The translations under genes were made by a program, and so were the position numbers. This document shows, one piece after another, positions 25,019 through 38,194 of a stretch of DNA of 64,000 bases; position 1 is the first letter of the stretch; each line of letters opens with the position of its first letter. Origin of the DNA: Plumapathes pennacea (Eukaryota; Cnidaria; Anthozoa; Antipatharia; Myriopathidae); the NCBI GenBank assembly GCA_964036295.1, contig OZ038464.1, positions 27,103,508 through 27,167,507 of the forward strand. The letters run 5' to 3'. The notes beneath the pieces were generated by a model. That model did not search any database, was not told the origin of the DNA, and saw only the letters and a list, made by a program, of their open reading frames with translations.

Positions 25019-26094
25019 GTCGTATAGGGTATGATCATGGGGATCAAGTCAGAACTGACCAGTTGATCTTCTATATAAACTGTATGTCACCCACGCCTCT
25101 TTAGGAGAAATAGAACGTGCGTTTTTACATGAGCTCGTTTTTATTAGCTTCTTATTACAGCTGGAAAAAGAAGAACAGTTAACGGCGGTACGTTACTACA
25201 CTGTGTTCCGGCTGACAACCAAAAACATCCAACACTATCTAAGTGAAGTGCTAACAGCGAGAAACGCTTCAGCTATAAATGTTCAGCGACATCCCTAGAA
25301 ATCATAATTTTGAACATTGACTCAAAACTCTCGATTGACACTCTGTGGCGTCTCTGGGCGGCTAGTGTCACTTAAAAAATATCAATGGTACTGAAATAAA
25401 ATATGAACGCAAAACAAGATTAATGGTAATAAATTAATGGAATTTCAACTGTTTAAAACGAAATTTCAACTTTTTAAAATGAACCGTTCTTCTCTGGAAA
25501 ACTATAACTTCTGACGCAAACGCTGGTGAATCACCGACCGAGCAATTATGACTGAAAAAGTACAGAAGATCCCCTTATATAAATTCAGTTTATAGATACC
25601 GATTGAATAAAAAATGCAAGTACCAAAAGTTACAAGTCAGTGGTATGAATCACTGGGCCCGTATGTGAGAAGACTCGGCCTGGGTTTCGAATCGCTGGGT
25701 GTTGACTTTGGTTGGCTAGAAAATGGGAAGCCGGATATCCCCATTGAATGTGGCTCAAGAATGTATCAGAAATCTTTGTCCGGTTTTGTCGCGGCAGTTC
25801 GATGCATTAGTTAGTGATCACCTCTCAGCCGTCTTTCTATTGTAAATTCCTGGATCCAGCTCAAGATTGGTTGCACCTTGTGTGACCTTCCAGCCCCATA
25901 TCCGAGTCGCCCTGGCCGGTATCTCTCCTGCTTGCCGTGTTCCTCCTCTGCAGATTAAGACAACAAGATCATTCATAAGAATATTAACGTTTGAACTCAA
26001 TTTTTGGTTACTGGTCTTTCAGTCTTTAATATTTCTTTCCACTTCTATCATTACATTTCCCTCAAGAGAATTCGTGTTCTAGACATTTTTTTAA
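25019..26094. other. No recognisable gene
   Basis: AT-rich sequence between the LINE and the 3' end of the first synaptotagmin-like gene. An exon-like segment at about 25823-25946 (minus, preceded by CTGCAG, followed by GTGATC) was considered and not accepted. Confidence 0.55.
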
Positions 26095-26107
26095 TTTATT
26101 TTTTATT
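26095..26107 (-). terminator. Paired poly(A) signals for the single-C2 gene
   Basis: Two AATAAA hexamers on the minus strand (TTTATT at 26095-26100 and 26102-26107), about 190 nt after the stop codon at 26297. They support a transcript that ends after the C2A exon. Confidence 0.55.
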
Positions 26108-26296
26108 TGGCAATACGATTTTACAGAGATTCTTTTGAGAGCAAACAGGAACTAGCAGGCTTGAAACATATCAATTGAGCTGACCTTTGCCAGCAAGATG
26201 AGCCTAAACACGTGAGAAAATTTGAGATATGAATGGTCGCCATTTTTTTGCGTCGTCATGAGAGCCTGGAACGGGTACACTAACACGATCTTTTCT

Positions 26297-27771
26297 TTAC
26301 CGATCAAATTTGAAGAGTTTGCGTGAGTATTGGAGTAACAGGGTTGAGTTCTCACATACCGGCTGCCTCGACTGGATATCTCTCCACAAGACGAGTTCTC
26401 GAGTAATGTCATATCCCTGTTGAGAGAGTTCGGCCAGCGGTAGCAGCACGTCACCAACAATCCGCTCTCGAGAGTAGTCGTCATAACCCATGACGCAAAA
26501 CTGCAACGACTGTAGCTGGATTTCCTCATACGTCATCTCGAACGTGTAGGAGATTTGGCGTCCCCGTCTGCGCTGCATGCGATATCCATGGGGCGGTCTT
26601 TCTTCGGGGATATGCAGCGTGGTGAAGGGACTGGTGGACAGTGAGTCCGAGGCTGAGGAGGAGCCTGAGCCCGTGTTGTCGTTTGACTCACTCTCACTCG
26701 CATCAATACTAGACATGTGTTTGATGTCCAACAGCTCCACGACCAGCTGGGAACTGCGAGTAGTAATAATGGTAAAAATAAATGATAATCATGATCGTGA
26801 AAATCATAATTATGATCATGAAGATGTATGCGATGATGGCGATGATGATCAATGATGATGATGATGATGATAATGATGACGTCGACAACGATGATAATGA
26901 CGACGACAATGATGATGATGATGATGATGACGATGATGGTGATGGCGATGCTGATTGATGATGATGATGATGATGATGACGACGACGATGATGATGACGA
27001 TGGTGATGGTGAGTGGTTACAACGATGATGATGGTGTTGGTGGTGATGATGATAATAAGACTAATATACGTCAGTGCGGCTTGTAAGATTGTGGAGTCAA
27101 TGTCAAGCCGCGGTTCCTCGAAGGCCTTACCTTTGTCGATGATATTGTATTGAAAACTTTACTTTGGGCTTCTTCTTCGTCAGCGTGACGCAGCAAAAAT
27201 AAAAACAAAATCAGTTAAAAAAAGACCAACTGCAACAAGCTTGCTGTGCTACAACCATCAGTCTGATCATCTGCCCGACACTGTCCACGGTTGACGTGGA
27301 CAGTGAGAGAGGCGATGGGCATATGCTCAACTCAGCAGTTGCATTATTAGGTCTAAAGTATATCAGCTCCCTAAACATGTAATCAATGCAATGAATGCTG
27401 CTCAGATGTGACTCGTGCTAACTTCAAAGTTGTGAACAAATGAGGTGTGTCATGCACGATCCTACATACTTCAAACTCACCGGACTTTTACCCTGAGCCG
27501 ACATAGGCGTCGAAGAAGACAGAGGCGCCAGCTTTCTAATACTTGGCTGAATTTCGATGTCCACCAAGTTGCCTGCTAGGTTCGGCACACAGAATGGAAC
27601 GCTCTCAATTACGGGGATCTTTCTCCGGCGCAGTTCGCCCGGGGATGGCATGTAGCGCGTCCTTGAGCGAGCGCGACGCCTTCTCCAGAAAACAAATGAT
27701 CCAAGCGCGATGAAGACGAGGAGAGCACTGAAAAACGACACCAAATACAGCGCAAGCGCTGAAAAGTGCAT
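26297..27771 (-). CDS. Synaptotagmin-like protein A, single C2 domain
   Basis: Exons 27481-27771, 27131-27174 and 26297-26753 give 263 residues (phases 0 and 2, as in the paralogues). An acceptor CTTACAG just 5' of the ATG implies an upstream 5' UTR exon. The N-terminus has one membrane segment (residues 7-28) followed by WRRRRARSRTR, so the C2 region should face the cytosol. C2 strands: KPKVKFSIQYH, SQLVVELLDIKHM, a long Ser/Asp-rich insert, ISYTFEMTYEE, LQFCVMGYDDYSRERIVGDV and LPLAELSQQGYDITREL. The loop-3 YDDYSRER keeps few of the usual Ca2+ ligands. The frame runs 20 codons past a GTATGT at 26359, the place where the paralogues splice to C2B. No C2B exon was found downstream. Membrane docking or trafficking is the family role; the specific job is unknown. 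Confidence 0.72.
26790..27060. repeat. Degenerate (GATGAT)n array
   Basis: About 270 bp of GAT/GAC triplets with interruptions, in the intron between the second and third coding exons of synaptotagmin-like gene A. Confidence 0.85.
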
Positions 27772-28788
27772 TGTAAACCTGTAAGAAAGTAATAAAACAG
27801 ATCATTTCATGCATTCAACACGTGCTTCGTTTTTAATAGCGACGCAAGCACAAGGTCCTTATTTTACAGTGAAAACAGAATCAACGCAAGCATAAGCGCA
27901 AAAAATAATTAATAATCAGAGTGTATAGTCATCCTTGTGCCTTGTGCCTTGTGCGCGCTTGCGTCGAGCCTGTTTTCACTGTGCAATAAAGCCGGACCTT
28001 GTTGAGTTGCGCTTGTGTCGCCCGCAAAAACCCAGGCTTTTGACTCTTTCGCGGTTGCCATGTTTCTCTGTCTGAACTAAACTGCTAAACGATACAAAAT
28101 TCTATGTTAACTTTGTTTGAAACTGCTTCATAAAATCCGCCTTATTTAGTAAAGGTTATAGGACTCAGTGGACTACAAGTATTCTGGCATGATAACAATA
28201 TATTCAGTTTTCGACAATGGCTTATCTCCTATACATGGTTATCGTAATTATGTAATAAAGCTGTAAGTTCAAGCAAACTTGTCTAAAAGAATGTTTCCAA
28301 CAGGATCTTTGTACGACTGAACACGTGGCACTTGTGAAAGTCATTGCGTCAGTGATCAATATTCACACTGCTCGTCTAAAATGACGACGACAGTTTAGCA
28401 CGCCGCAGCATTTTGGCGAGAACTGCGACTACTGCATTTGAATGCACAGAACGCAGAGTCAGCCCTGAATTTTCGACGTCTGATATCAGTTGCCGCGGAT
28501 ACACGAGACTTTGTTACCGGAATAGGATTCAGAATATCACTACACACTGGCCACACGTGTCTACAACTTGTAAACTCTGGCTAGCTGACTCACACGACGA
28601 CAGCTCGTGTGAAATGCAAAAGTTCATTCACTCACACACTTGTCACTAGACTCACCTGGACTGAAAGCACTTCTGGAATGTTTTATTCACTACGAAATTC
28701 CTTCAGAGTTGGAGAGAATTCCATCATACGGTACGAGCCTTCACACCTTGACGCAAACCAAACCGCGAGGAATTCGATCGACCATGTA

Positions 28789-28945
28789 GGCCGTGGTCAC
28801 ACTTGCGCTAAAAGCGCACTTACTTTTGCTCGACCTTACCATATTTGGTTGTCTAGCACATGTTTGCACGTGAGCCGGGCGAAACTTCAAAAGAACCAAT
28901 GCGCATTCCCGCGTGCTGAGTTTTAGCGCAAGTGTGACCACGGCC
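28789..28945. mobile_element. MITE with perfect 25-bp TIRs and GTA target duplication
   Basis: GGCCGTGGTCACACTTGCGC plus TAAAA (28789-28813) is exactly mirrored at 28921-28945. GTA directly flanks both ends (28786-28788 and 28946-28948). At 157 bp it is non-coding. A 3-bp duplication suggests a PIF/Harbinger-type transposase source. It lies upstream of gene A. Confidence 0.85.
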
Positions 28946-28948
28946 GTA

Positions 28949-29180
28949 ACACCTGGTGTTACACTGGTCGATTCGCAACGACGATTCGCAACGACGATTT
29001 GCAACGCCGATTTGCTCCAAATCCACGCAACGGCGTTGCAAGTTTTTGAATCACTTTCAAAAACTTGCAACGCGTTGCAGCACTGCAAACATCGCGAAAA
29101 ATCGTTCGCAATGGGGTGTTACACCTCAACGATTTTTAGCGCAACATCGCATCGTTGCAAATCGTCGTTGCAACCACCTT
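28949..29180. repeat. GCAACG-rich inverted-repeat element
   Basis: Starts ACACCTGGTGTTACACTGG and is rich in GATTTGCAACG and CGTTGCAAATCG in both orientations, for example CAACGACGATTTGCAACG mirrored near 29150. Related TTGCAACG/GAGACAAGTTGC sequence recurs at 29290-29580 and 60340-60600. Confidence 0.55.
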
Positions 29181-29736
29181 TGTTTTTTACGATTAATCAT
29201 AGCTTGGGTTCGAGGCTCGCGATACTAATTTTCTAGTAAAAGAAAAATAACCGGGCAACATTTTCTCGCTGCACCGTATTTTAGCCCCACAGTACGATGC
29301 AACTTGAAACCGCAACATTGTTGTGCGACAAGCTGCGAGAAAATAGTGCCCGTATTACTTCGTTGAGACCAGCATCGCAAGACAAGTTATTGAGGCTGTG
29401 AAATGCGAGCTGAAATTTGCAATTGCGACTAAAAGTTGTAGTAATCGTTGAAGAAAGTAGAACACTTTGTGCAAAGTTGCGCTCAGCATGCGAGACAAGT
29501 CGCAGACCGAGGTAAAACCGTTCACTAAGTTCGGCCACTTGTATGATACTGCGGCGTAAACAAGTGAGACAAGTTGCTGAGAAAATGACTGAGAAAAAAA
29601 TCTGAAAATTTTCCTTTTGCAGTAATCGTTAAATCCCTTAAAATAATAGCAAAAATATATGCGATTGCATGTTTCTTCTGTTCACCTCTTCCCTGGAAAG
29701 CGGTACTGGTTTCAAAGAATGCCACTGTTCCATTAA

Positions 29737-29937
29737 CCCTTTCACTCCCAAGAGTGATCAACTTCAATTTTCTCCTTCAGTTTCTTACAAGAAATATATT
29801 ACACAGTAAGGAGAACTTGGCTTTGATAGACCGCTCAGATGGTAGATAATTAAACTATGAATTCTCACTACATCACTGATATATTTTCTTCTTAAAAGGC
29901 TGGGAAAATCTACATTTTGAGCTTGGGAGTGAAAGGG
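29737..29937. mobile_element. piggyBac-like MITE with TTAA target sites
   Basis: TTAA (29733-29736), then CCCTTTCACTCCCAAG, and at the other end CTTGGGAGTGAAAGGG followed by TTAA (29938-29941). TIRs of 16 bp are perfect. CCC termini and TTAA duplications are hallmarks of piggyBac elements. The 201-bp body is non-coding. Decayed relatives lie at 1056 and 11900-12095, and TIR-like starts near 10017 and 43132. Confidence 0.85.
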
Positions 29938-30029
29938 TTAATGATGGCTGGAAGCGGTCGTGCACTTGACGGGTAAACTTGACGCGCCAGCCCCAAGAGT
30001 AGACCGTTTATTCCGCTTTGAGAAAACAT

Positions 30030-30053
30030 TAATTAATTAATTAATTAATTAAT
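30030..30053. repeat. (ATTA)n tetranucleotide run
   Basis: About six ATTA units in the interval between synaptotagmin-like genes A and B. Confidence 0.9.
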
Positions 30054-30130
30054 TATTGACGTTCTAAAATATCAATTCAGTTACATTGACTGCACCTTGC
30101 ACTGTTGTGCAGAATGCTTTGCGAATCGAC

Positions 30131-30535
30131 TAATGCCGTGTTTACACGAAACACATTTATCTCAGTGAAAACATTTACTTTACTGCAGTAAACGTACCAC
30201 GTGTGTAGACAATTTGCAAAACCTTGGTAAGGACCAGGTCGCACTAGGAATTTTAGTCGATAATAACTCAGCATGGACAGCAATACGACGGCTTCTTCAA
30301 TGTTTGGTAGCAACTTGCTGACATATATTTCTGATGACAAGCGCTTCTTGCACTTCAAATGATGCAACTGTCGATATTTCTGTTACGAGTGCGGCCGAAG
30401 CCTAAGTGTAGTTCAGAACAATAGAACATTTACCGTAGTAAATGCTAATTTACCATCTTGCAGGGCATGGTGAATGCAAAATTATCGCGGTATTTTTTTT
30501 ACTGCGGTGACGTCTCTAGTGTAAACACGGCATTA
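30131..30535. mobile_element. TIR element, 17-bp perfect ends
   Basis: TAATGCCGTGTTTACAC (30131-30147) is exactly mirrored by GTGTAAACACGGCATTA (30519-30535). Inner sequence near both ends also mirrors (TTTACTTTACTGCAGTAAA versus TTTTTTTTACTGCGG). About 405 bp, non-coding; TA flanks possible. Confidence 0.75.
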
Positions 30536-31271
30536 TGCACCTGTATGTCTTTTGCATCAGTGTGGTCACGTGATAGAGTTGGTCACGTGTGATCTGAGCG
30601 AGTCGAAATAAAATCTGTAATAAAGCCTGCTAACATGTTTTAGCTTATGTATATTCAGATTTTCAAACTGCCAAATTTAAGAACTGAAAGCCCCAGCTAC
30701 ATTTAAGAATGTTCAAATATTAAATGGCTAATTGATATTGACTCTGTACATCTATACATCTATTTGAAGAGACAGGAAGCATTTCATTTATGTTAGGGTT
30801 TAAAAAGGTCCGATGACACATTTTTAACAACAACTTCGCATGTTCTTAATGAAATCTATTTACAAATGGTGAATATTGTAAAACACGACGTGTACTAAAT
30901 TGAAGATAAAATTCTCATTGTAAGTCATGAAATTAGGACTGGGATTAGGTGAATTCCAGAACAGTGGTAGAAAGAAAAACAACAACCAATCATAGGCCGG
31001 ATAATGCTCAGCCACACAACCTGGAAATAGGGGAATTTGTACTCATCCCAATAATTTGGACCATGATGGTAGACAGGATTTCCAAACACTGGTAAACGAG
31101 GAGCAAATGGCAATGCGAGCAAAAAGTAAGGCGGTGCCTAGAGTACTTGTATGCAAAAAAAAAATCAGCTACTAAAGGATCTATCTTTCTCTCTCTTGAA
31201 TACCCCATCCACTATGTTCTGGAACTTGCCTGACAAGTTGTTACAGCATACCGCCGTTTAGAATACTAGCT

Positions 31272-32162
31272 TTAGTGGGACACTGGCTTCGTGATTCGCA
31301 TACACAAGGAAATCTCCCGAAGAATGTTGAAGCCGTGTGTCCCTAATTCGGCCAGAGTAACTCGTACTTCGCCGATCGTTTTGTGTCTGGAGAAGCAATC
31401 AAAAGCCTTCACCAGAAACAAAAGTTTTTGGCTCTGCAGCTCCTGGTAGGGGATATCAAACTCGTAGTATTCATTGAATTCTGGGTTCACCAACTGCCTT
31501 TGCACTCGAGAGACGAAAACTTGCTTGCGGCTCGGCAGAAGTTGAGTTTTGACGAATACGTCCATAGCTTCACCTTCTTCTGAATGCAGGTTCTCCGCCT
31601 TTAACAGCTTCACAAGGAAAGTGGATCTACAACAGTTGACTGAAGAGTTAGTAAAACAAGTCGAGGGGGAGGGGAGGGACAGGAGGGCAAAACATTGTGC
31701 AAAACATTGACCGAATGTTCATCAGCCGGTCCCCAGCCGGAGGATCACGGGCGCCGAAACACCGACGGTTGAGGACTGAGCCTAAACCTAATGTTAGCTG
31801 TTTTGAGAAGTATGAAAAGCTCGGCGTCTCAATCGATTGAGTTCAACTGGTCGCATTTGAAGCGGCTTAGTGATACGTGTCGACTGGATTGATCTGGTTT
31901 TCATTCCGCGGTATTTTAAGGATCGACATTTAAATCAATAGGAGCGGTTCAGTGGAATACGCTTCACAAAGAGATTAATAACAAGAAAGGGAAATACATG
32001 TACAGGATTTATACACCGAGGTGAAATGCCGCGCTTTTACCACCCATCTTAAAATCATTAATAGACCATCAAACCCAATGTCACATAACTCACGATTTTG
32101 AAGTGTACTGATATTTGTAATGCAAAGCAAACGAGATCGTTCCGCTGCCATGATCCTTTTCC

Positions 32163-32205
<43 letters not shown>

Positions 32206-32952
32206 AGGAGAGGAGCTGTAGTTGAGACAATCTGTTTCCCTTCTCCCCTTCAAAACAAATGTCTAATACTGTCTCTACCTCTGTCCTTGCGTCTGTTTCT
32301 CCTTTTGTTTCTGTTTTTATTTGAATGTACGCCGCGCTCTTTCATCAACTCCAAAGTTTGGTTTTGTACATACTTAGCTTTGCATTTTTGCCAGGAAGAG
32401 TGTCACCGTTGATAGTAGGAGAATGGAACAAGAGTCTTTCAAGTCTCGTCCCATTCTTCCACATCCTTTCTGGCTTGACTCCAAACTACACTTGTTCGCT
32501 TAATAGATTTACCCAGAGAAAGGGACTGTTTTGCGCCCTAGTGAAAGTGCCGAGAGTCATACAAACATCGAAAGAAGACAGACCTTACTGCTGCTCTCCT
32601 TGCTTACGGGCGGCTGGACCAGTGTGGCCCTGAGCGTCGGAAGACTTGTTTTACGTTTCGGTAGCCACATGCTCTTCACCTCCAGCCGCTTCTCCTTCCT
32701 CCTCAAATGCGCAAGTCGCTCTTCGCTCTCTTTGGACGCTGCCCTCTCCTGTACGGAAGGATGAAGTCTTTTGTTGTGTCCGATAGGGCTGGTCGACGTC
32801 AACATGATTGTGGGCATCCGGTTTGGAAACGGCTTGTACTTGTTATCTTTTGCTCCATTCCTTTTGCGATACAGTCGCAAAGCCAGGTACACGCACACAG
32901 CCAAAGCGAGGGCTCCGGCCGCCAGAGACACGGCAAGCAAGTACGACTTCAT
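31272..32952 (-). CDS. Synaptotagmin-like protein B, single C2 domain
   Basis: Exons 32608-32952, 32094-32161 and 31272-31626 give 255 residues; junction phases 0 and 2 match the paralogues. The first exon encodes one membrane segment (about residues 4-25) and a basic stretch. The C2 domain begins GTISFALHYKYQ in exon 2, then STFLVKLLKAENL, NPEFNEYYEFDIPYQEL, LLFLVKAFDCFSRHKTIGEV, LAELGTHGFNILREI. The loop-3 FDCFSRHK retains one Asp of the usual set, so Ca2+ binding is doubtful. The frame ends MRITKPVSH and stop, just after the end of C2A; GTGTCC at the expected donor is weak. No C2B exon was found in the 3.4 kb before gene A's MITE-rich upstream region. Its second-exon acceptor follows a 39-nt T tract. 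Confidence 0.72.
32166..32204. repeat. 39-nt A/T homopolymer at a splice acceptor
   Basis: On the minus strand this is T39 directly before ACAG, the acceptor of gene B's second exon. The length is likely polymorphic or subject to sequencing error. Confidence 0.9.
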
Positions 32953-35900
32953 GTTGGCTGGAAAGATAACAAAAAGAGCAGGGCTTCGTAAATCACTTCC
33001 GCGCGTTTCTAATGCAGGTGATCGAGGTAACGATGGTTTTAAAGCTTGTTTTGGGGAGACCTATTCCATTGAGACTTTTGTTCTGTTAGCAAAACCGCCC
33101 GAAAACCGACAGAATACAAACTCAAACAGCGGGTGTCTTCAGTTTCCTTTCACGGAATATAAATGGGCTGAATTTCTTAGAGTACTGTGACCAGCATTTC
33201 CTTAACCTGCGGCCGACAGTCGTAATCTTCTTTCCAAGGTAATATTCGAATGTGTCTCATTGCCGGTTTTCGGTGATAGTCTTGTTTTCTATCGAACGCG
33301 GTGATTTTAATGACCTGATGTCGAGGAAAGAGCGCGCATACACGCACTAAAAACGATTAACGGTACTAAATATTGTTCTTATTTTTGTCAACTATGCGAA
33401 TAACAGACAGACGGATAACAGACGGGACTTGATTAATGCATCAGCTGCAGATCACCTGTAGATCTTTCTGATTACATCTTAAAATCCTTGGAAAAGAGCC
33501 ATAGACTGTCGGCACTAAATGTACAAGCAACCCGCAGGCCATACCATGACCGTAAACACAGCAAATTGGAACTGACACGAATTGTACACCGGCGTTTAAG
33601 TCACTTCAATAAGCATTTACAAGTGTATTTTACAAGCCGGCCCTTCTTAAAACACAGTTGGTTGAATTCTAAAGGTTCGTGTTGTTGTACGGGTTCGGGT
33701 AGGGTGGGGTGGGGAATCAAATACTCCTTACTCACCATAAATTCGAGCGTACTGAAGGGACTGGTCATCTAGACACAATCACTTCATACATTAACAAAGG
33801 CCATTTTCTGAGCTGTAGAATATTCGCCGATAGCAATCTGTCTCAGTGAATGACATATTTTCAAACTTTCACGCATCCATAGAAACGAACACTAGTCCGT
33901 GACAAGGAAGTAGAACGTTTAAGACTTGGCTTACCAAACAGGAAATACAAAAATCTAATTGACACATGGAATCCCAGAGTAGCGCCGATTTATTTTTTGG
34001 GCTACAGATTGTGAGAGGAGCTGGAAGTCGAGTCATAGGCGGAAGCCGTTAATCATCGATGTAAGATCGAGCCAGGCCATCCAGATCAATCTAACTGATT
34101 TTTGAAGCTATTTGCATATATGCTGTATGGTGTCAGACATGTTTTGGCCAAGGTAAAGCTTATTCCGAGTTGTTTTGCGTTCGCTGATATGTTTGTTGAC
34201 ACATGATTTCACGACATAATTGCAGATGTAGCATCGACTGTGGTATGTAAGTTGTTTGTTTATAAAATTGTCTCGAGCGGATTCTGTCGCTAATGAAAAA
34301 TCGACTGAAACATCGACAGGAAATTTTACTGTGAATCCTTTTCACCACCGTTCGAAGAGCACGAGAAACAGATTTGTTTGGCTGGAGTGGGTTACGTTAA
34401 TACGAAACTATTATAACGAGTCAAAATCTGGCTTACCTCGCAGAAATTTACAGAACGACTTGAAATATTTTGGCAAGCTATACTAGCTCAAAATAATTAT
34501 ATAATAAACTGTCATGTTTGTGCATTTGTGTTTGGTCATGCATAGTACGTAGCTGGCATAATGTAAAATCCCGATCAAACGGTGATAATATTAAATGATA
34601 GTTTCGAACTCTCACGCCCGTTTTAACACGAACTATCATGAACTATCTTGCACTATCATAGACGATCATGGCAACCAGCAAATAGCTTCACGTACGCTTT
34701 GCGGACCTATGTTTCAACTTTGCGAACGCGCTCCGATATGATCTCGGTACCGATCTCGGGCCAACCCCATTTTAGCCAACCACGTCCTATAAATTATGGT
34801 CGTTTTGTCGGGCTTTGCGCAGTTTAATTTAGTCCCGGTTTAATGTCAATGTTCGCATGTTTTAGTCTCGTCTAAATAGATTGTCTGCATTGTTGCAGTG
34901 ATTGGCAGAAAACAAGGGCGTAAACTTGTCACAACGTCTTAGCTCAGATAGAAAGTTCTTCTCGAATTTCAGTCATAACGGTTTGATGACGTATTAAAAC
35001 AGACAAAAGAACTTTAAAAATTCATGAAATAAAATCTAACCAACGGGACAAAATATATCTAAAAACGCATTATACACACAAGCCTATACCACATTCCCGC
35101 AAAAAATTAATAAAACAGTTTTTCAACCAAATCGCAGGTGCAACCTAACGCAATTCACTTCCCTTCAGTTTTTTATTTTATTTTTATTTTTAATGGCTTA
35201 TTAAATTTATGTAATTGTTCTCAAGACAAAGACTAGTGTACGGTACCTTGTTCTAAATTCAGATGTCAGCTTGCAAATGTGTTTATTCTTTCCGCTTGTT
35301 CGCCCGTCTTCCTGCAGCGCGGAGTTTAAAATAATCCAGCGGTTCACTTCCCTTGTTGGTGCGTTCGTCTTTCTGGTTGACTGAAAAATAACGGTCATGT
35401 TTAAAACGAGTTTCGTTTTGCTGATGCATTCATTATAGGTACCGCGGAAATAATTCCAACATACGCTGGAAAGCTCTAAACAACGACCAAGGACACACTA
35501 AACATAAATGCGAATGCTCTCTAAAGGAGTTTCCTCCCCCAAAAAGGACCGGACTAGAGTTTATAATAGCTACACGTCTGATTACCTAGTATTATCGCGG
35601 GGAATATGCGTTCATCTCGACGGCAACATGCTTTGGAAATAGTAGCACGTTCTTGGCTTTTTGCGGCTTGTTTCCCTGAAGACCTCTGTGGGTCTGTTAA
35701 TAGATTAACCGTCTATGACTTCCTTTGGCGTCGGTGTTATTCACATCAACAGATCTGAACGACATGCCCGTTTGGTCACGGGAGGGCTTCAGCTGAATTG
35801 TAAGACAGTTACCACTAATAAACTGATTTTTTCGAAATCACATAAAAGACTGCTTCATTCAAACCAGCCGGCAGCCAATCAGAATAGAGTGAGGTAATCT

Positions 35901-38194
35901 GGGGTCACAACCTCCACAAAAAACTGTTTTTGTTTGTCATGTATTATGCAAACATATTTTAATTTATAGACCTACCAACGAAACAACTGCTCTTCTCTTT
36001 GTAAGGTAGACCTTTTTAAATCAAAAGGAATCTTTCCCAGTTATAGCATTCGTGATACAAGCTTGGACCGACTTTGCTTAAGTTCACACAGGTTGTTTGA
36101 TCAAACTGGAGTCTTTTTCTCTGATGCAGACTACTGGCCACAGAGGCCAGAAAATGTCTGCCTTTTGTTATAAAGTTAACCGTAGCGGAAAGTAATGCAA
36201 TGCAAAACAACATTAGTGGAACCAAGCCATTCGCTTCAGCTTGAGCTATTGTTAGACATTAATCAGTTAGTTGACCGGAACAATCGCTTCAGCACACCAC
36301 AAAACGTACGTTCACACCACAACAGGGATTAAGTTTAACACTAATGAATGAAACACTTGGTCAAAAACAACATAAAGAAACTCAAGATTCATTAGATTGC
36401 CCAGTCGTCCGCAGATAGTATGCAGTTATTACTTATGCGTCAAAGGCACGGAGGTGCATGCTAAAAATGGAAACCGCAAAGCGCGCACAACAAATATTTG
36501 TACAAAGTACAAAGCTGTTAGCAGCAACGGCTGCAAATGGCGCCCAAATCAAATCAAGATCTGCTGCATCACAAAAGGATTACATCTATTTGATGAATAC
36601 TTGGACGAAAACAGAATAACATCAGTAGATGTTAAACTTCAGCTTAAACTTCAGTGGATGGAATAATCACTGCCTATTCTTCCGAATCTGTCTCCGATTA
36701 GATTATGTAATACCGCTTTCAATGGCGTGATGCTAATAATACTAAAAATCCAAAATAGTGTCAGAACAAATATTTGTGCCATGTAAAGAAGCTATTAACA
36801 GTGCAGCGGCTGTATATGAAATAGACGCTTGCAAGAAAACCTGACGTTCAATTTGATAATTGAGGTTTATTTGAAACTTATCTTTCCTCAACAGAACAAA
36901 ACTGACTATGTAATTTTAAAGAGTCATTAATACAGGAATTTCACTAGTAAGCTGAAGACGACTGAGTAATACTCATTTAGCTCCTGGTTGCGTTCGATTA
37001 CGACTATGTGAAAGATAAGATGAATCATTTTTCATAACCCCATCCTTTTATACCAAAAGTGTTTTCAGCCCCATCTCGGGACCCTCACCTTGGACGAGGC
37101 AGGTATTCCAAGGTTAATTGCTACACCCCTCATACATAGTTATAACTCGCTTTTTGAAATCGCTAGCAAATTAGATCCCTCAGGGAAAAAGGGGTTTTAT
37201 GAAGTCGATTAACAGTTAGGGTCCGCAAACTATTCCAGAAGAAAAATCGAAAAAACTGCTGTCACACAGTATGACCGTTTGGCATGCTTTACTAGTTGAC
37301 GATGCGTGATCAATTTGCATTGTTGTGGTGCCGATCAGATGGCTAAGGTGTTTGGTCAGTGAGATGAATGCTTCATTGATTGCATCGCGTGCCTGTGCCG
37401 ATACAATGGTCCTTGGTTGGCACGATATTGTGGCATAAACGGGAAAAATGGTTGACGTTTCCAACGATGGCCCTTTTGTCAGAGCAAAAGCCAGCGCCTG
37501 CATCGGCAGCCACACAATCATCAACTTGTGTTTGATAGTACGCTCTACTAACATATCACCGCTATGACGCACAAAACTAAACTATAGTTCTCACAGGGAC
37601 TCGCAATCCATTGAATCATTTGGCAGATGAGGGATAGAATGCTATCAAAAGCTGGATAGTTCTGTCAGCAATCTTCATGTCAGTCGTGTTTCGGACTATA
37701 TAATCTCACGATTCAAATATATACCGAGCCCGTGCTTGTAATCGTAAATTCTTCTTTGCGGTTCGGCCTTCCATCCCACGTAAACGTTGAAAACGGTAAT
37801 CGAAAACGAAACTTTTTGAAAACGTTCTCCGTGAATATGGAACTTTTGGAAAACACCGTTTCCATGCACTCGTGTGGGCACCCAAAAACGAACTAATTTT
37901 TCGAGAACACTGACGTCACGACGATCACGTGATTCAAAAACGCCATAGTGTGGACGGAAAACATTTTCAAAACGGAAAAAGGTTACGCCCGTCGGAGCAA
38001 AAGGTCGCTTTATCTCCATGTCCAAACTAGTTGCCACAGGGACTAGGATTCCATTACACATGGAGCGTTGGTTCTGGTGGAACGGTATAAACATCAGTGA
38101 GATTCTTCCCTGGACGGTAAATACAGCTGATCAATCTTTTCTCACACTGCTGTAAAAACAGACAAATAAACTGTACACGGATATAGGAAAAATT

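Noticed and set aside
25818-25946. Exon-like minus-strand segment with acceptor CTGCAG and donor-like GTGATC, considered as a C2B exon for gene A (GEIPARATRIWG..., ATNLELDPG).
   Set aside because: The phase does not fit the end of the C2A exon, and resemblance to C2B strands is too weak.
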